Shown: piece after piece, positions 26,305-35,763 of the stretch
How the letters are laid out: each line of letters begins with the position of its first letter
Numbering within the stretch: position 1 is the first letter of the stretch
Assembly (NCBI GenBank): GCA_017649565.1
Contig: JAGCGO010000020.1
Coordinates: forward strand, 1-64,000
Direction: 5' to 3'
DNA: 64,000 nt
DNA from: Fibrobacter sp.
GTDB lineage: Bacteria; Fibrobacterota; Fibrobacteria; Fibrobacterales; Fibrobacteraceae
The notes under the pieces: generated by a model
The model's input: only the letters and a program-made list of their open reading frames with translations
The model's database searches: none
Told to the model about the DNA's origin: nothing
Made by a program: the position numbers and the translations under genes

Positions 26305-27145
26305 TGACACACCTCTTATCAAAGTCCCTTATGTAGGCAAAGCCGTCAAAACGCAAATCAACTTCGCCCGCGCAGCGCAAGTCCCCGGAAAATCCCTTCC
26401 GGAGCGAATCATACAACCTAAACTGACTATCGTTCCATTCCGACGCCGGAAACAGTGTACGATAGGCAGCATCACTAAAGAACACCTCTATCGCGGAATC
26501 GGTCTCGTCCCAGGCCACCTGCGACACCTTGCCGTAGAGCAGCGGAGCGCTTTTCCGCATCGTCGCAAGAAATTCCGTGACCGATGTAATCTTGTCCATC
26601 GACTCGGGAGCCACGATAGGCAAATGGAGCGCAAGCGTGAGCGCCATCGGGAGCACGAGCCCGCGTTCGGTATAGACCGTCGCCTTGCCTTCCTCGATAA
26701 CCGACGCCACGGGGGTCGCTTCCTGCACGTGAATCTTCAAGAACGAGGGGAAACGCTTTTCCACTTCGACCGAATGGATCAGCGGAATCTGCAGGAGCGA
26801 GGCCTTCACTGAATCCGCGTTCAGTTCGGACATCGGCATGCCCGTTTCCACCTGGGCTCCTTGCATAATATCTTCCCAGGTCAGCATGCGGTTACCGTCG
26901 ATCTCGACATACTGCAAGTAGCGGAACTCGAGCGGGTTAAAATGCTGCACGTAAAAGCGGAAATGCCAGAGTGTTGCACCCAGAGCCAAAAGCAACAGAC
27001 AGAAAATCCAGCCACGACGCTTAAACCAGGAGCAGGCATGGCCCACGCCGGACTTCATCTTCTTAGCCCGGGCGCGCTTGCGCTGTTCCTCGTTCAAGCC
27101 GATTCGACGGCCTAGAAATGTCGTCTTGTTCTGGTTCAAATACAT
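26297..27145 (-). CDS. ftsQ: Cell division protein FtsQ (POTRA domain)
   Basis: This 282-residue bitopic protein has a basic cytoplasmic tail (QRKRARAKKMKSG), one helix (WIFCLLLLALGATLWHF) and a periplasmic POTRA domain starting near VEIDGNRMLTWEDIM, with LLQIPLIHSVEVEKRFP as the conserved strand. It links early and late divisome proteins. It overlaps murC by 10 nt and ftsA by 8 nt. Sequence conservation in this family is low, so the call rests on layout and position between murC and ftsA. Confidence 0.88.
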   Translation of the reverse strand: MYLNQNKTTFLGRRIGLNEEQRKRARAKKMKSGVGHACSWFKRRGWIFCLLLLALGATLWHFRFYVQHFNPLEFRYLQYVEIDGNRMLTWEDIMQGAQVETGMPMSELNADSVKASLLQIPLIHSVEVEKRFPSFLKIHVQEATPVASVIEEGKATVYTERGLVLPMALTLALHLPIVAPESMDKITSVTEFLATMRKSAPLLYGKVSQVAWDETDSAIEVFFSDAAYRTLFPASEWNDSQFRLYDSLRKGFSGDLRCAGEVDLRFDGFAYIRDFDKRCVNG

Positions 27146-28518
27146 TCCTCCAGAATCTTCGTACCGAGTTTCCAGACGTTGCCGGCACCCATGAGGACCA
27201 CCACGTCGTTGGGGCGGAGTTCCTTCTTGAGAATCGGAATCAGGTTCATCTGGTCACCCACAAAGCGGGCATCGCGATGGCCACGCACGGTCGCGCTGTC
27301 GGCAACGAGAGCGCCGGTAATGCCCTCAATGGGCTTTTCGCGCGACGGATAGATGTCGGTCACCAGGAGCACGTCGCAGTTCGCAAACGCGCTGCCGAAG
27401 GATTCGTGCTGGTCGCGGGTACGCGAGAACAGATGCGGCTGGAAAGCGACAATCACGCGCTTGTCCGGGAATGCCTCGCGGAATCCTAGAAGCGTCGCGG
27501 TGGCTTCTGTCGGGTGGTGGGCGTAATCGTCGAACACCATGACACCGTTCTTTTCGCCGATAAACTCGAAGCGACGCTTGACGCCTTCAAAGGCGGCGGC
27601 AGCGTGGCGGGCAATCTCGATGTCAATACCTTCCTCGACAGCAAGGGCAATAGCCGCCGTCGCATTGAGCACATTGTGACGTCCCGGAATCTTCAGCTGG
27701 AACTGTCCCAGGCTTACGCCGTCGTTGAAAATCTCGAAATGCGGATAACCGTGGTCAAAGCGCAGGTTGTCGATGCGGTACTTGGCCTGGCGAGTAAAAC
27801 CGTAGGTAATCACGGGCTTCTTGAGCTTGGAGAGAATCTGCTGCACGTTCGGATCGTCGAGGCAGACAATCACCTGGCCGTAGAACGGCACCTTGTTCGC
27901 AAATTCCACGAACGCGGCCTTGATTTCTTCAATATTACCGTAAGTATCCAAATGGTCCGAATCGATGTTGGTGATGATGGCGGAACTCGGCATCATCGAA
28001 AGGAAACTGCGGTCGAACTCGTCGCTTTCGGCAATCAGGTAATCACCGCGGCCCACCTTGGCGCCGCTGCCCTTGCCCTTCACCACGCCGCCCACGATAA
28101 TCGTCGGGTCGCGCTTGGCCTCTTCCCAAATCTGGCCCACGATAGAGGTGGTCGTCGTCTTGCCGTGCGTACCGGCAATAGCGAGCGTGTACTTGAGGCG
28201 CATCAGTTCGCCGAGCATTTCGGCACGGCGGATAATGGGGATGCGGCGGTTGCGCGCTTCGACCAGTTCCACGTTATCGTAAGGAATCGCAGAAGAATAC
28301 ACCACCAAGTCGGCGTTTTCCACATTTTTTGCTTCGTGCTTAGGAGCAATGCTTATGCCCAGGCCCTTCAGGTAATCGATGACCTGGCCCTCACCCATGT
28401 CGGAGCCGGTGACCTCGAAGCCGTTTTCCTTGACGACCTCGGCAATGCCCGACATACCGGCACCACCGATACCCACAAAATGCAGGCGACGGACACGCTT
28501 GCTGTACATAATCGGCAT
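27136..28518 (-). CDS. murC: UDP-N-acetylmuramate--L-alanine ligase
   Basis: This 460-residue cytoplasmic ligase adds L-Ala to UDP-MurNAc in peptidoglycan precursor synthesis. The N-terminal Rossmann motif is HFVGIGGAGMSGIAE, the Mur ligase P-loop is AIAGTHGKTTTTS, and later motifs include SDEFDRSFL and FDDYAHHPTEATATL. The ATG at 28518 overlaps the murG stop in TAATG and has AGGAGA upstream. The 44 codons open upstream of it are inside murG and are not used. Confidence 0.96.
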   Translation of the reverse strand: MPIMYSKRVRRLHFVGIGGAGMSGIAEVVKENGFEVTGSDMGEGQVIDYLKGLGISIAPKHEAKNVENADLVVYSSAIPYDNVELVEARNRRIPIIRRAEMLGELMRLKYTLAIAGTHGKTTTTSIVGQIWEEAKRDPTIIVGGVVKGKGSGAKVGRGDYLIAESDEFDRSFLSMMPSSAIITNIDSDHLDTYGNIEEIKAAFVEFANKVPFYGQVIVCLDDPNVQQILSKLKKPVITYGFTRQAKYRIDNLRFDHGYPHFEIFNDGVSLGQFQLKIPGRHNVLNATAAIALAVEEGIDIEIARHAAAAFEGVKRRFEFIGEKNGVMVFDDYAHHPTEATATLLGFREAFPDKRVIVAFQPHLFSRTRDQHESFGSAFANCDVLLVTDIYPSREKPIEGITGALVADSATVRGHRDARFVGDQMNLIPILKKELRPNDVVVLMGAGNVWKLGTKILEECI

Positions 28519-29588
28519 TATAAGCTCTCCTTGTCCAAAATAATTTTCGCAATCTGGTCGGCAGCATCGGGCATTCCGAGGCCCTTCGCTGCGGCAGCCA
28601 TCTTCGCAAGCTTGGCATCGTCGAACAGAAGTCCCTCGACCTTGTTCCACAAGTCATTCGGTTCGTTGTCCAGTTCCACGAGGCAGGCTCCCGCCTTCTC
28701 GACCACGCGGGCATTGAATTCCTGGTGGTTCGCCGTCGCATGCGGATACGGCAACAGAATGGAAGGCTTGCCAAAGGCAAGAATCTCGGCCAAGGCGGAT
28801 GCACCCGCACGGCTGATGACCAAGTCGGCATGCTTCATGTAGGCATAGATATTGTCGAGGAACCCACGCACGGCCACGTTGGGCAAGATTCCCAGGCGCC
28901 TGTTGATGTCGTCGACATTCTTCACGCCCACCTGCCACACAACGGACACGTCGCCATTGGCGGTAATCTTCTCGATACTTTCCTCAATCTTGGTATTGAT
29001 GCCCACGGCACCCTGGGACCCGCCCACGATGAACACGGCCTTCTTCCCTTCGCGGAATTCCACGGGGCGCGGCAGATCGTTTTCGTTGGGCAGTTCACGG
29101 ACCGGGTTGCCGAGGATACGGGTCTTTTCGATGGGGAAACCCTTCGCCGCCTCTTCCGAGGTCACAAAGATGGTCTTCGCATAACGGGCACCCACCTTGT
29201 TCGCAATTCCCGCGACGGCGTTCTGTTCCTGCAAATACACAGGCAGGCCGAGGCTACCGGCAGCCAGCACGATGGGGAGAGACACGTAGCCACCCGTCGC
29301 CACGACAACGTCGGGTTTCACCTTCTTGATGACGCTCTTCGCGCGGACCAGAGACTTACTCAAATTGAAGGGCAGCGTAAGGTTCTTGAGGAACGGGCCA
29401 CGGTGCAGCGGCACAGCCGTAATGAATTCGTACGGCCAGTTCTTCGAAACAAGGCGTTCCTCCATGGAATCCTTGCGACCGGCAAACACGATGTCTTGCA
29501 CGCCCATCTTCTTTAGGCTTTCAGCAATCGCCACGGCCGGGAAAATATGGCCACCGGTACCACCACATACAAAAAGGAACTTTTTCAT
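28518..29588 (-). CDS. murG: Lipid II synthase MurG (GlcNAc transferase)
   Basis: This 356-residue peripheral membrane glycosyltransferase makes lipid II from lipid I. It has the first glycine-rich loop CGGTGGHIFPAVAIAE, the second GGSQGAVGIN and the donor-site segment ISRAGASALAEILAFGKPSILLPYP. The ATG at 29588 follows GGAGAGG. It overlaps ftsW by 4 nt (ATGA) and murC by 1 nt. Confidence 0.96.
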   Translation of the reverse strand: MKKFLFVCGGTGGHIFPAVAIAESLKKMGVQDIVFAGRKDSMEERLVSKNWPYEFITAVPLHRGPFLKNLTLPFNLSKSLVRAKSVIKKVKPDVVVATGGYVSLPIVLAAGSLGLPVYLQEQNAVAGIANKVGARYAKTIFVTSEEAAKGFPIEKTRILGNPVRELPNENDLPRPVEFREGKKAVFIVGGSQGAVGINTKIEESIEKITANGDVSVVWQVGVKNVDDINRRLGILPNVAVRGFLDNIYAYMKHADLVISRAGASALAEILAFGKPSILLPYPHATANHQEFNARVVEKAGACLVELDNEPNDLWNKVEGLLFDDAKLAKMAAAAKGLGMPDAADQIAKIILDKESL

Positions 29589-30754
29589 GCGCCTCTCCTT
29601 GTATTTTCATTTTTTGTCATAAAGTTGACATTCAAGGGCGTCGAGTTATTCATGAACGGTTCACGGATATTGCGCCCCGATGTCGGTTTCGAGATGTTCA
29701 GCATGACACCGATCATCGCCGAAGAGAAAATCAGGTTCGTTCCGCCAAAGCTGAGGAACGGCAGCGGCTGACCGGTCGTCGGGAAAAGCCCGGTACAGAC
29801 GCAAGTATGAATCATAAAGTTACAGAACAGCGAGAACGTAATCGCTACCGCCATGTACTTCCCGAATCGCGAAGAAGACATCCTCGCGACATTGAATCCC
29901 TGCCAGAACAGGGTCGCAAAAAGTATCATCACGATAAACGTACCCATAAATCCAAATTCTTCACCTATCACAGAAAAGACCACGTCCTTGTGGGCCTCGG
30001 GCAGATAGCCGAGCTTCTGCATGCCCATGCCCACGCCCGTACCGAACAGGCCTCCATTGCCGAGAGCCTGCTGGGAATGCATCAGCTGGAACGCCGACTC
30101 CGCATGTTCCTCGGGATGCAAGAAAGCAAGCAGGCGTTTGGAACTGTGCGCCTTGTACATAAGCCCCCCGATTCCAACAGGGATGGCAGAACAAATACAG
30201 ATCAGCAAGTACTTGCCCCGCGCACCGGCAGCAAAAAGCACGGCAAGCAGCACAAGTGCAAAAAGGATCAACATGGACATGTTCGGCTGCAGAACCAGCA
30301 GCACTGCAGAAATCACAAACGGGATCGCCGGCTGGATAATGCTGCAACGGAGCGTCTTTATCTCGTCGCCCGCATCGGAAAGTTTCGCACAGACCATCGT
30401 GATAAAGCCGAGCTTCAAAATCTCGGAAGGTTGAATACCCCAGATCCAACGCGATGCGCCTTTCACGGATGTGCCCGAGACAAGGGCGGCAATCGTGAGC
30501 ACCACGCCCACGGCAAAGAACACGCGCGCAAATTTTTTCCAGACGCTGTAATCCAGCAAATAGCAGAACACCAGGGCAGCAACCGCGAGAAGGACCTTCT
30601 TCAGATGAGCAAGCAGGTAATACTCGGTCGAAAGGCCAAGACGCTCCGCCAGCGGTGCCGACGCAGTGTACACAATAACAATCCCAGTCACCATCAGCAA
30701 TACCGCCGGTAGCAACAGGAGCTTGTTAGAGCCTTTGTTCTGAGTAATGACCAT
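29585..30754 (-). CDS. ftsW: Lipid II polymerase / divisome protein FtsW
   Basis: This 389-residue SEDS-family membrane protein has about ten helices and the family motifs GASRWIWGIQPSEILKLG, GNGGLFGTGVGMGMQKLGYLPEAHKDVVF-type loop and TTGQPLPFLSFGGTNLIFS. SEDS proteins polymerise lipid II with a cognate class B PBP, here FtsI from the same operon. Its ATG lies 8 nt after the murF stop, with AAGGAGTAG overlapping that stop. mraY and murD, which usually stand between murF and ftsW, are missing. Confidence 0.95.
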   Translation of the reverse strand: MVITQNKGSNKLLLLPAVLLMVTGIVIVYTASAPLAERLGLSTEYYLLAHLKKVLLAVAALVFCYLLDYSVWKKFARVFFAVGVVLTIAALVSGTSVKGASRWIWGIQPSEILKLGFITMVCAKLSDAGDEIKTLRCSIIQPAIPFVISAVLLVLQPNMSMLILFALVLLAVLFAAGARGKYLLICICSAIPVGIGGLMYKAHSSKRLLAFLHPEEHAESAFQLMHSQQALGNGGLFGTGVGMGMQKLGYLPEAHKDVVFSVIGEEFGFMGTFIVMILFATLFWQGFNVARMSSSRFGKYMAVAITFSLFCNFMIHTCVCTGLFPTTGQPLPFLSFGGTNLIFSSAMIGVMLNISKPTSGRNIREPFMNNSTPLNVNFMTKNENTRRGA

Positions 30755-30762
30755 TCCTTAAA

Positions 30763-32151
30763 CTACTCCTTGAAAATCGGGGTGGCGTGGAGCAGAGCGT
30801 CTACGACCTGTTCCATCTTCATGCCGCGAGAACCCTTCACCAGCAGTACGTCACCTTCGGACACCGTATCGATCAGGAAATCAATCACTTCCTGAACACT
30901 GGAGAAATGGAACACGGAGCGCATGCCACGACTCTTGGCGCCCTTCACGAAAAACTTTGCCATTTCGCCCACGGTCACGAGGATATCGAAATTCGCCTCG
31001 GGAACCATGGTGCCAATCTGTTCGTGCAGATTGCGGCTTTCCTTGCCGAGTTCGAGCATGTCGCCAAGCACGGCAATACGGCGATTCACCTTGCTCATGT
31101 TGCCAATCGTCAAGAGGGCCATCTTCGTAGAAGACGGGTTGGCATTGTAGCAGTCGGAAACAATCTTGAACCCGTTTGCGCTCTTCACGTCCATGCGCAT
31201 GTTCGTTCCGCGGAAAGCGGCAAGCGCAGACGCAATTTTTGTCTTGGAAATCTTGAAAGCAAGCCCGACAGCGATTGCCGCCAGCGCATTGTACAAATTG
31301 TGGATGCCGGGGACGTTCAGCTGGAACTTCGTCCGGCCAATGTAAAAGCAGGCGCAGGAATTTTCGTCCCACGTGAGGCCTTCGGGCTTGATCACGCCAC
31401 GGCGCATGCCGAACGTGACGACCTTGTAGTTCTTGTTGCTGCGGGCCTTGCAGAGGTGTTCATCGTCGGCGTTCACGATCAGGGTGCCGCCCTTCTTGAG
31501 GCCGGCGGTAATCGTCATCTTTTCCTTGAACACGCCGTCCAGATCCCCAAGGCGTTCCAGGTGGCTCGCGCCCACGTTGGTAATCACGGCCACGTCGGGT
31601 TCCGTCGCAAGCGAAAGCGGACGGATTTCGTCCGGACCGCTCGTGCCCATCTCGACAACCGCAGCCTCGTGACAGCGCTTGAGCTGGAAAAGTGTCATCG
31701 GGACGCCGATATGGTTGTTGAAGTTGCCCTGCGTGGCATGGGTATTGTAGCATGTCGAAAGGACGGCCTTCACCATTTCCTTGGTCGTCGTCTTGCCATT
31801 GCTGCCAGTAATGCCAACCTTCTTGACCTTGAAGCGACGCTGGTAACCCTTGGCCAGCTTAAGCAAGGCCTTGGTAGTATCGTCTACAGGGGCATACATT
31901 TCGAATGCACCCTGCTCCACGGCATCCTGATTAACAATGCTCATCAATGCACCGTCCTTTTGCATTTGGTTAACAAACTGGTGGGCGTCAAAACGGACAC
32001 CCTTGATTGGCCAAAAAACCACGCCCTTCGCAGGTTCACGCGAATCCATGCAAAGGTTCACCTTTCGCGACAGCGTACGGGCAGGAACGCCCACGGCATC
32101 CGTCTCGAGGATGTCGAGCATTTCGCGAACTGTCAAATCCAACTTCAGCAT
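30763..32151 (-). CDS. murF: UDP-MurNAc-tripeptide--D-Ala-D-Ala ligase
   Basis: This 462-residue cytoplasmic ligase adds D-Ala-D-Ala to the UDP-MurNAc tripeptide. The ATP loop is VGITGSNGKTTTKEMV, followed by NFNNHIGVP, EMGTSGPDEIRPL and the C-terminal DCYNANPSSTKMAL and LGDMLELG motifs. It overlaps murE by 7 nt. All key Mur ligase motifs look intact. Confidence 0.96.
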   Translation of the reverse strand: MLKLDLTVREMLDILETDAVGVPARTLSRKVNLCMDSREPAKGVVFWPIKGVRFDAHQFVNQMQKDGALMSIVNQDAVEQGAFEMYAPVDDTTKALLKLAKGYQRRFKVKKVGITGSNGKTTTKEMVKAVLSTCYNTHATQGNFNNHIGVPMTLFQLKRCHEAAVVEMGTSGPDEIRPLSLATEPDVAVITNVGASHLERLGDLDGVFKEKMTITAGLKKGGTLIVNADDEHLCKARSNKNYKVVTFGMRRGVIKPEGLTWDENSCACFYIGRTKFQLNVPGIHNLYNALAAIAVGLAFKISKTKIASALAAFRGTNMRMDVKSANGFKIVSDCYNANPSSTKMALLTIGNMSKVNRRIAVLGDMLELGKESRNLHEQIGTMVPEANFDILVTVGEMAKFFVKGAKSRGMRSVFHFSSVQEVIDFLIDTVSEGDVLLVKGSRGMKMEQVVDALLHATPIFKE

Positions 32152-33563
32152 TTCTCCATAGCCTTCACCGCTTCTTCGCGGTCGTCAAAATGGTGTTTCG
32201 TCTTGCCGACGATCTGGTAATCTTCGTGACCCTTGCCGGCAATCACAAGCCAGTCGCCCGGTTCCATGGCAGCGCAGGCCTTCGCAATCGCCTCGGCGCG
32301 GTCTTCCACCACGACAAACTTGTCGGTCACCATGCCGGCGCGCACGTCGGCGATGATGGCGGAGGGATTTTCCGTGCGCGGGTTGTCGGACGTGAGCCAA
32401 GCCCTGTCGGCCATGCGTTCGGCAATCGAGCCCATGATGGGGCGCTTCGTCCTGTCGCGGTCGCCACCACAGCCGAACACCGTGCTGAGGCGTCCGCGAC
32501 AAAGGGCGCGGGCAGTCGCAAGGACACGCTCCAGCGCGTCCGGGGTGTGGGCATAGTCAACCACCACGTGTTTCCCGTCCTTGTTCCAGACTTTTTCAAA
32601 ACGTCCCGGGACGCGCACCGTCGCAAGAGCCTTGCGCATGGCGGCTTCGGGCAAACCAAGGGCAAACGCCCAGGAAAGCACGAGCAAAACGTTGTCCGCG
32701 TTGAAATCGCCGCAGAGCGGCGTGGAGAACTTCTCCGCAGAAATCTTCGGCACGGTAAACTCGAGGCCATCTTCCGTGCTCTTCACGGCACCCTCGGGAC
32801 AAATGTCCGCACCGGGCTTGCCGAGCCTCGAAACAGAAACTTTCTTGAAAACGTCGATGCTCTCAAAGAGCTTCGCGCCATATTCGTCGTCCACGTTGAT
32901 TACGGCGACACCGTCGTCGGCCAGGTAACGGGTAAACAGCAGTTTCTTCGCCTCGAAATAGGCATCCATCGTCTTGTGATAATCGAGGTGGTCCTGCGTC
33001 AGGTTACTGAACAGCCCGCTCCTAAAACGGACACCCGCAACGCGGCCCTGGTGCAGCGAGTGCGAAGAAGCCTCCATCACGAGGTCAGTGCAACCCGCCT
33101 CCACCGCACGCGCAGCAAAGGCGAACAGGTCGAGCTGTCCCGGGGTCGTGAGCGACGCCGGGACGGAATCGTCGCCAATCTTGTTCTTGATAGTGCCGAG
33201 AAGCGCCACCTTGTGGCCAGCGGCAGTCAGCATCGAATCCATCAGGAAGGCGCTCGTCGTCTTCCCGTTCGTACCCGTGACGGCATGCACGGCAATCTTT
33301 GCGAAAGGATCCTTGTAGAAAATCTGAGCGGCTTCCAGGCGGGCGGCACGAACGTCCTTCACCTGGATCCATTTCGAAGCCATTCCCTCCGGCGCAGCCG
33401 TCTCGCCAACCACGGCAACGGCCCCCTTCGCAACGGCATCACGCGCAAACGTCTCGAACCCGTCCACCGGGAACGAGAAGAACAGGTCGCCATCCTTCAC
33501 ACGGCGGGAATCATCGCACAAGCCGCGGACAGACAGATTCTGCAACAAAGCGTCCGAAAGCAT
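32145..33563 (-). CDS. murE: UDP-MurNAc-tripeptide ligase, meso-DAP type
   Basis: This 472-residue ligase adds the third amino acid of the stem peptide. The ATP loop is AVTGTNGKTTSAFLMD. The specificity motif DNPRTE is the DNPR form associated with meso-diaminopimelate rather than lysine. The substrate-binding segments DSRRVKDGDLFFS and EASSHSLHQGRV are present. The ATG at 33563 shares its A with the ftsI stop (TGATG) and has AAAGGAG upstream; the earlier in-frame codons belong to ftsI. Confidence 0.95.
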   Translation of the reverse strand: MLSDALLQNLSVRGLCDDSRRVKDGDLFFSFPVDGFETFARDAVAKGAVAVVGETAAPEGMASKWIQVKDVRAARLEAAQIFYKDPFAKIAVHAVTGTNGKTTSAFLMDSMLTAAGHKVALLGTIKNKIGDDSVPASLTTPGQLDLFAFAARAVEAGCTDLVMEASSHSLHQGRVAGVRFRSGLFSNLTQDHLDYHKTMDAYFEAKKLLFTRYLADDGVAVINVDDEYGAKLFESIDVFKKVSVSRLGKPGADICPEGAVKSTEDGLEFTVPKISAEKFSTPLCGDFNADNVLLVLSWAFALGLPEAAMRKALATVRVPGRFEKVWNKDGKHVVVDYAHTPDALERVLATARALCRGRLSTVFGCGGDRDRTKRPIMGSIAERMADRAWLTSDNPRTENPSAIIADVRAGMVTDKFVVVEDRAEAIAKACAAMEPGDWLVIAGKGHEDYQIVGKTKHHFDDREEAVKAMEKC

Positions 33564-35452
33564 CAGCCCTTCTCCTTTAAAGTCAACTTGCAAGTCAGTC
33601 CCTTGTGAATTTCCTCGTCGGCCTTGGGGCTCTGGGACACGACGCGGCCCTTTCCGGTATACTCAACATTCATGCGGATATTACCCATGATCTCTAAAGC
33701 TTCTTTCAGCGAAAGCCCGTCAAGATTCGGCATCTTCGTCGCAGAAACTTCGCCCAGCATAAGCGACACCTTGCCAGCATCGCTCATGTCGCTGCGTTGC
33801 GACACTACACGATTTCCCTTTCCACTGAAGCCTACAGGGCAACCCTTCTTGCGGGCAAGTTCCTTCGCGTCGCGCGAAGAAAGGCCGACAAAATCCACGT
33901 CGCAACGATGGTCCAGCCTTACATGCTGCAAGTTGTGCGAAGCCGGCGAAAGTTCGGGATGGTAGTAGACGCCTTCCATGATGCGGCGGAAAATCGGGCC
34001 TGCCGTAAGGCCACCCACGTGCATGCCTTGCGGATCGTCCACCAGCACCAGGCACACGTAGCGCGTGTCCTCGACCGGGGCCAGTCCAATAAACGATGCC
34101 ACCTGTGAATTGCGGTCGTAACGGCCCGTCTCCTGGTTGAACTTTTCGGCAGTACCTGTCTTGCCGCCGAACAGCACGTCGGGCAACTTCTTGCTCGCGA
34201 CACGCTTAGCGGTACCGCTATTCACGACATTGTTCAGCATCCTGCGGATCTTGGCAGCCGTCTTCTCCGAAATCACGCGGCGCACCTCGACAGGTTCCTT
34301 CTTCTCGACCAGGTTGCCGTCGGCATCGCGCCATTCCTTCACGATCATCGGTTCCATGAGTTTGCCGCCGTTGGCCACCGCGGCATAGGCCATCACCATC
34401 TGGATTGGCGTCACAGAAACCGCATGGCCAAAGCCCATCGTCTTGAGCGTACGGTCATCTCTTGTCAATTCGTACGGCTGCAGCAGCTTGCCGGATTCCT
34501 CGCCCTCGAAGTCCTCGGAGGTACGCATACCGAAACCGAAGTTGCGCGCCATTCTATATAGGCGTTCCGCCCCCACCTCGGAGGCAATCTTTGCAAACAC
34601 GATGTTGGAAGACTGGACCATCGCCTCGCCCATGTTCATGTCGCCATACACGTGCGTATCGCAAATCTGTTCGGAGCGAACGTTCCAGCGCCAGCAACGT
34701 CCCTCGTCCTTGTACACCTTGGCCGTGTCGACCACGCCATTTTCCAGGGCGGCCGCAGCAGTAATCACCTTGAACGTAGAGCCCGGTTCGTAGGACATGC
34801 TCACGATATCGTTCTTGGACATGCGCCCGACACCCTGCGTCTTGGAGTTCGGATCGAATGTCGGATAGCTCGCCATGGCAAGGATTTCGCCAGTGAACGG
34901 GTCCACTACCACGGCGCTCGCGCTGGCCGCGCTGAATTCCATCACACCGTCCTTCAGGGCCTTCTCGACAATTTCCTGCATGTTGCGGTCGATAGTCAGC
35001 ACCAGGTTCTTCCCCGGCTCCGCTTCGGCCACCTTCTCGGAGCGACCATAGATTTCGCGCTGGTGCGCATCCTTTACGCTCAGGCGGAACCCACCGTTGC
35101 CGCGCAGCCTGGAATCGAAACGGCGTTCCATGCCCATGCTGCCGGTACCATTATAGCCCACCTTGCCCACGATCTGTGCGGCAAGCTTGCCCTGCAAGAA
35201 AATGCGGCTGTAGTCCAGGTTCCTGTTCGCCGTATCGCGGTAGTTATCGGCAAAGACAATACCGTTCCTGTCCATGATGCGCCCGCGGTCGGCATACACG
35301 TTCTTGGTGTCCATCACCATGCTCTTCGTCTTTGCCTTGTACACATCCTGGTTCAGCACCTGGATATTGAAAGTCTGCCAAAGGAGAACGCCGACACAGC
35401 CAAGCGTGATAAACTTGATGATTCCGAGCGGTTCTATATAGAAGTTGTTCAC
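33563..35452 (-). CDS. ftsI: Division transpeptidase FtsI (PBP3) with PASTA domain
   Basis: This 629-residue class B penicillin-binding protein cross-links septal peptidoglycan. It has one N-terminal helix (FITLGCVGVLLWQTFNI), a dimerisation domain, and the transpeptidase motifs YEPGSTFKV (active serine), QSSNIVF and FGGKTGTAE. One PASTA-like domain closes the protein (MPNLDGLSLKEALEIMGNI to the end), as in Gram-positive and Bacteroidetes FtsI but not in enterobacteria. It overlaps ftsL by 4 nt and murE by the TGATG junction. Confidence 0.95.
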   Translation of the reverse strand: MNNFYIEPLGIIKFITLGCVGVLLWQTFNIQVLNQDVYKAKTKSMVMDTKNVYADRGRIMDRNGIVFADNYRDTANRNLDYSRIFLQGKLAAQIVGKVGYNGTGSMGMERRFDSRLRGNGGFRLSVKDAHQREIYGRSEKVAEAEPGKNLVLTIDRNMQEIVEKALKDGVMEFSAASASAVVVDPFTGEILAMASYPTFDPNSKTQGVGRMSKNDIVSMSYEPGSTFKVITAAAALENGVVDTAKVYKDEGRCWRWNVRSEQICDTHVYGDMNMGEAMVQSSNIVFAKIASEVGAERLYRMARNFGFGMRTSEDFEGEESGKLLQPYELTRDDRTLKTMGFGHAVSVTPIQMVMAYAAVANGGKLMEPMIVKEWRDADGNLVEKKEPVEVRRVISEKTAAKIRRMLNNVVNSGTAKRVASKKLPDVLFGGKTGTAEKFNQETGRYDRNSQVASFIGLAPVEDTRYVCLVLVDDPQGMHVGGLTAGPIFRRIMEGVYYHPELSPASHNLQHVRLDHRCDVDFVGLSSRDAKELARKKGCPVGFSGKGNRVVSQRSDMSDAGKVSLMLGEVSATKMPNLDGLSLKEALEIMGNIRMNVEYTGKGRVVSQSPKADEEIHKGLTCKLTLKEKG

Positions 35453-35763
35453 TGAACACCTCCTATCGGCATCACCTTTTGCGGCAGGCCGTTCAGGCCC
35501 AGGCCAACGGAATCGGCAAACTTCGAAAGTTTCTCGAGAGACGAGAGCTGATTGATACGCAGCTCCAAGGCAAGCGCATCGTGCTTGAGGAAAGATATTT
35601 CCACCTGGAGCCCGTGAGCAGTCTCGTACAGGCCATTCAGACGGTTCTGCATATAGAGCGGGAGCATGCAGAGCAGAGCAAGCACAATAACGGCCCCAAC
35701 CACGATCAACGTGACCGAGCGATTGGAGGCCCCGATGGCCTTTATCTTATCCGTCTTGCTCAT
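35449..35763 (-). CDS. ftsL: Cell division protein FtsL-like
   Basis: This 104-residue bitopic protein has a short cytoplasmic start (MSKTDKIKAIGASNRS), one helix (VTLIVVGAVIVLALLCMLPLY) and a periplasmic coiled-coil with leucine heptads (LQVEISFLKHDALALELRINQL). FtsL sequences are poorly conserved; the call rests on this layout and on its place between rsmH and ftsI. ATGA overlaps join it to both neighbours. The reading frame extends 51 codons upstream inside rsmH, which is not considered real. Confidence 0.85.
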   Translation of the reverse strand: MSKTDKIKAIGASNRSVTLIVVGAVIVLALLCMLPLYMQNRLNGLYETAHGLQVEISFLKHDALALELRINQLSSLEKLSKFADSVGLGLNGLPQKVMPIGGVQ

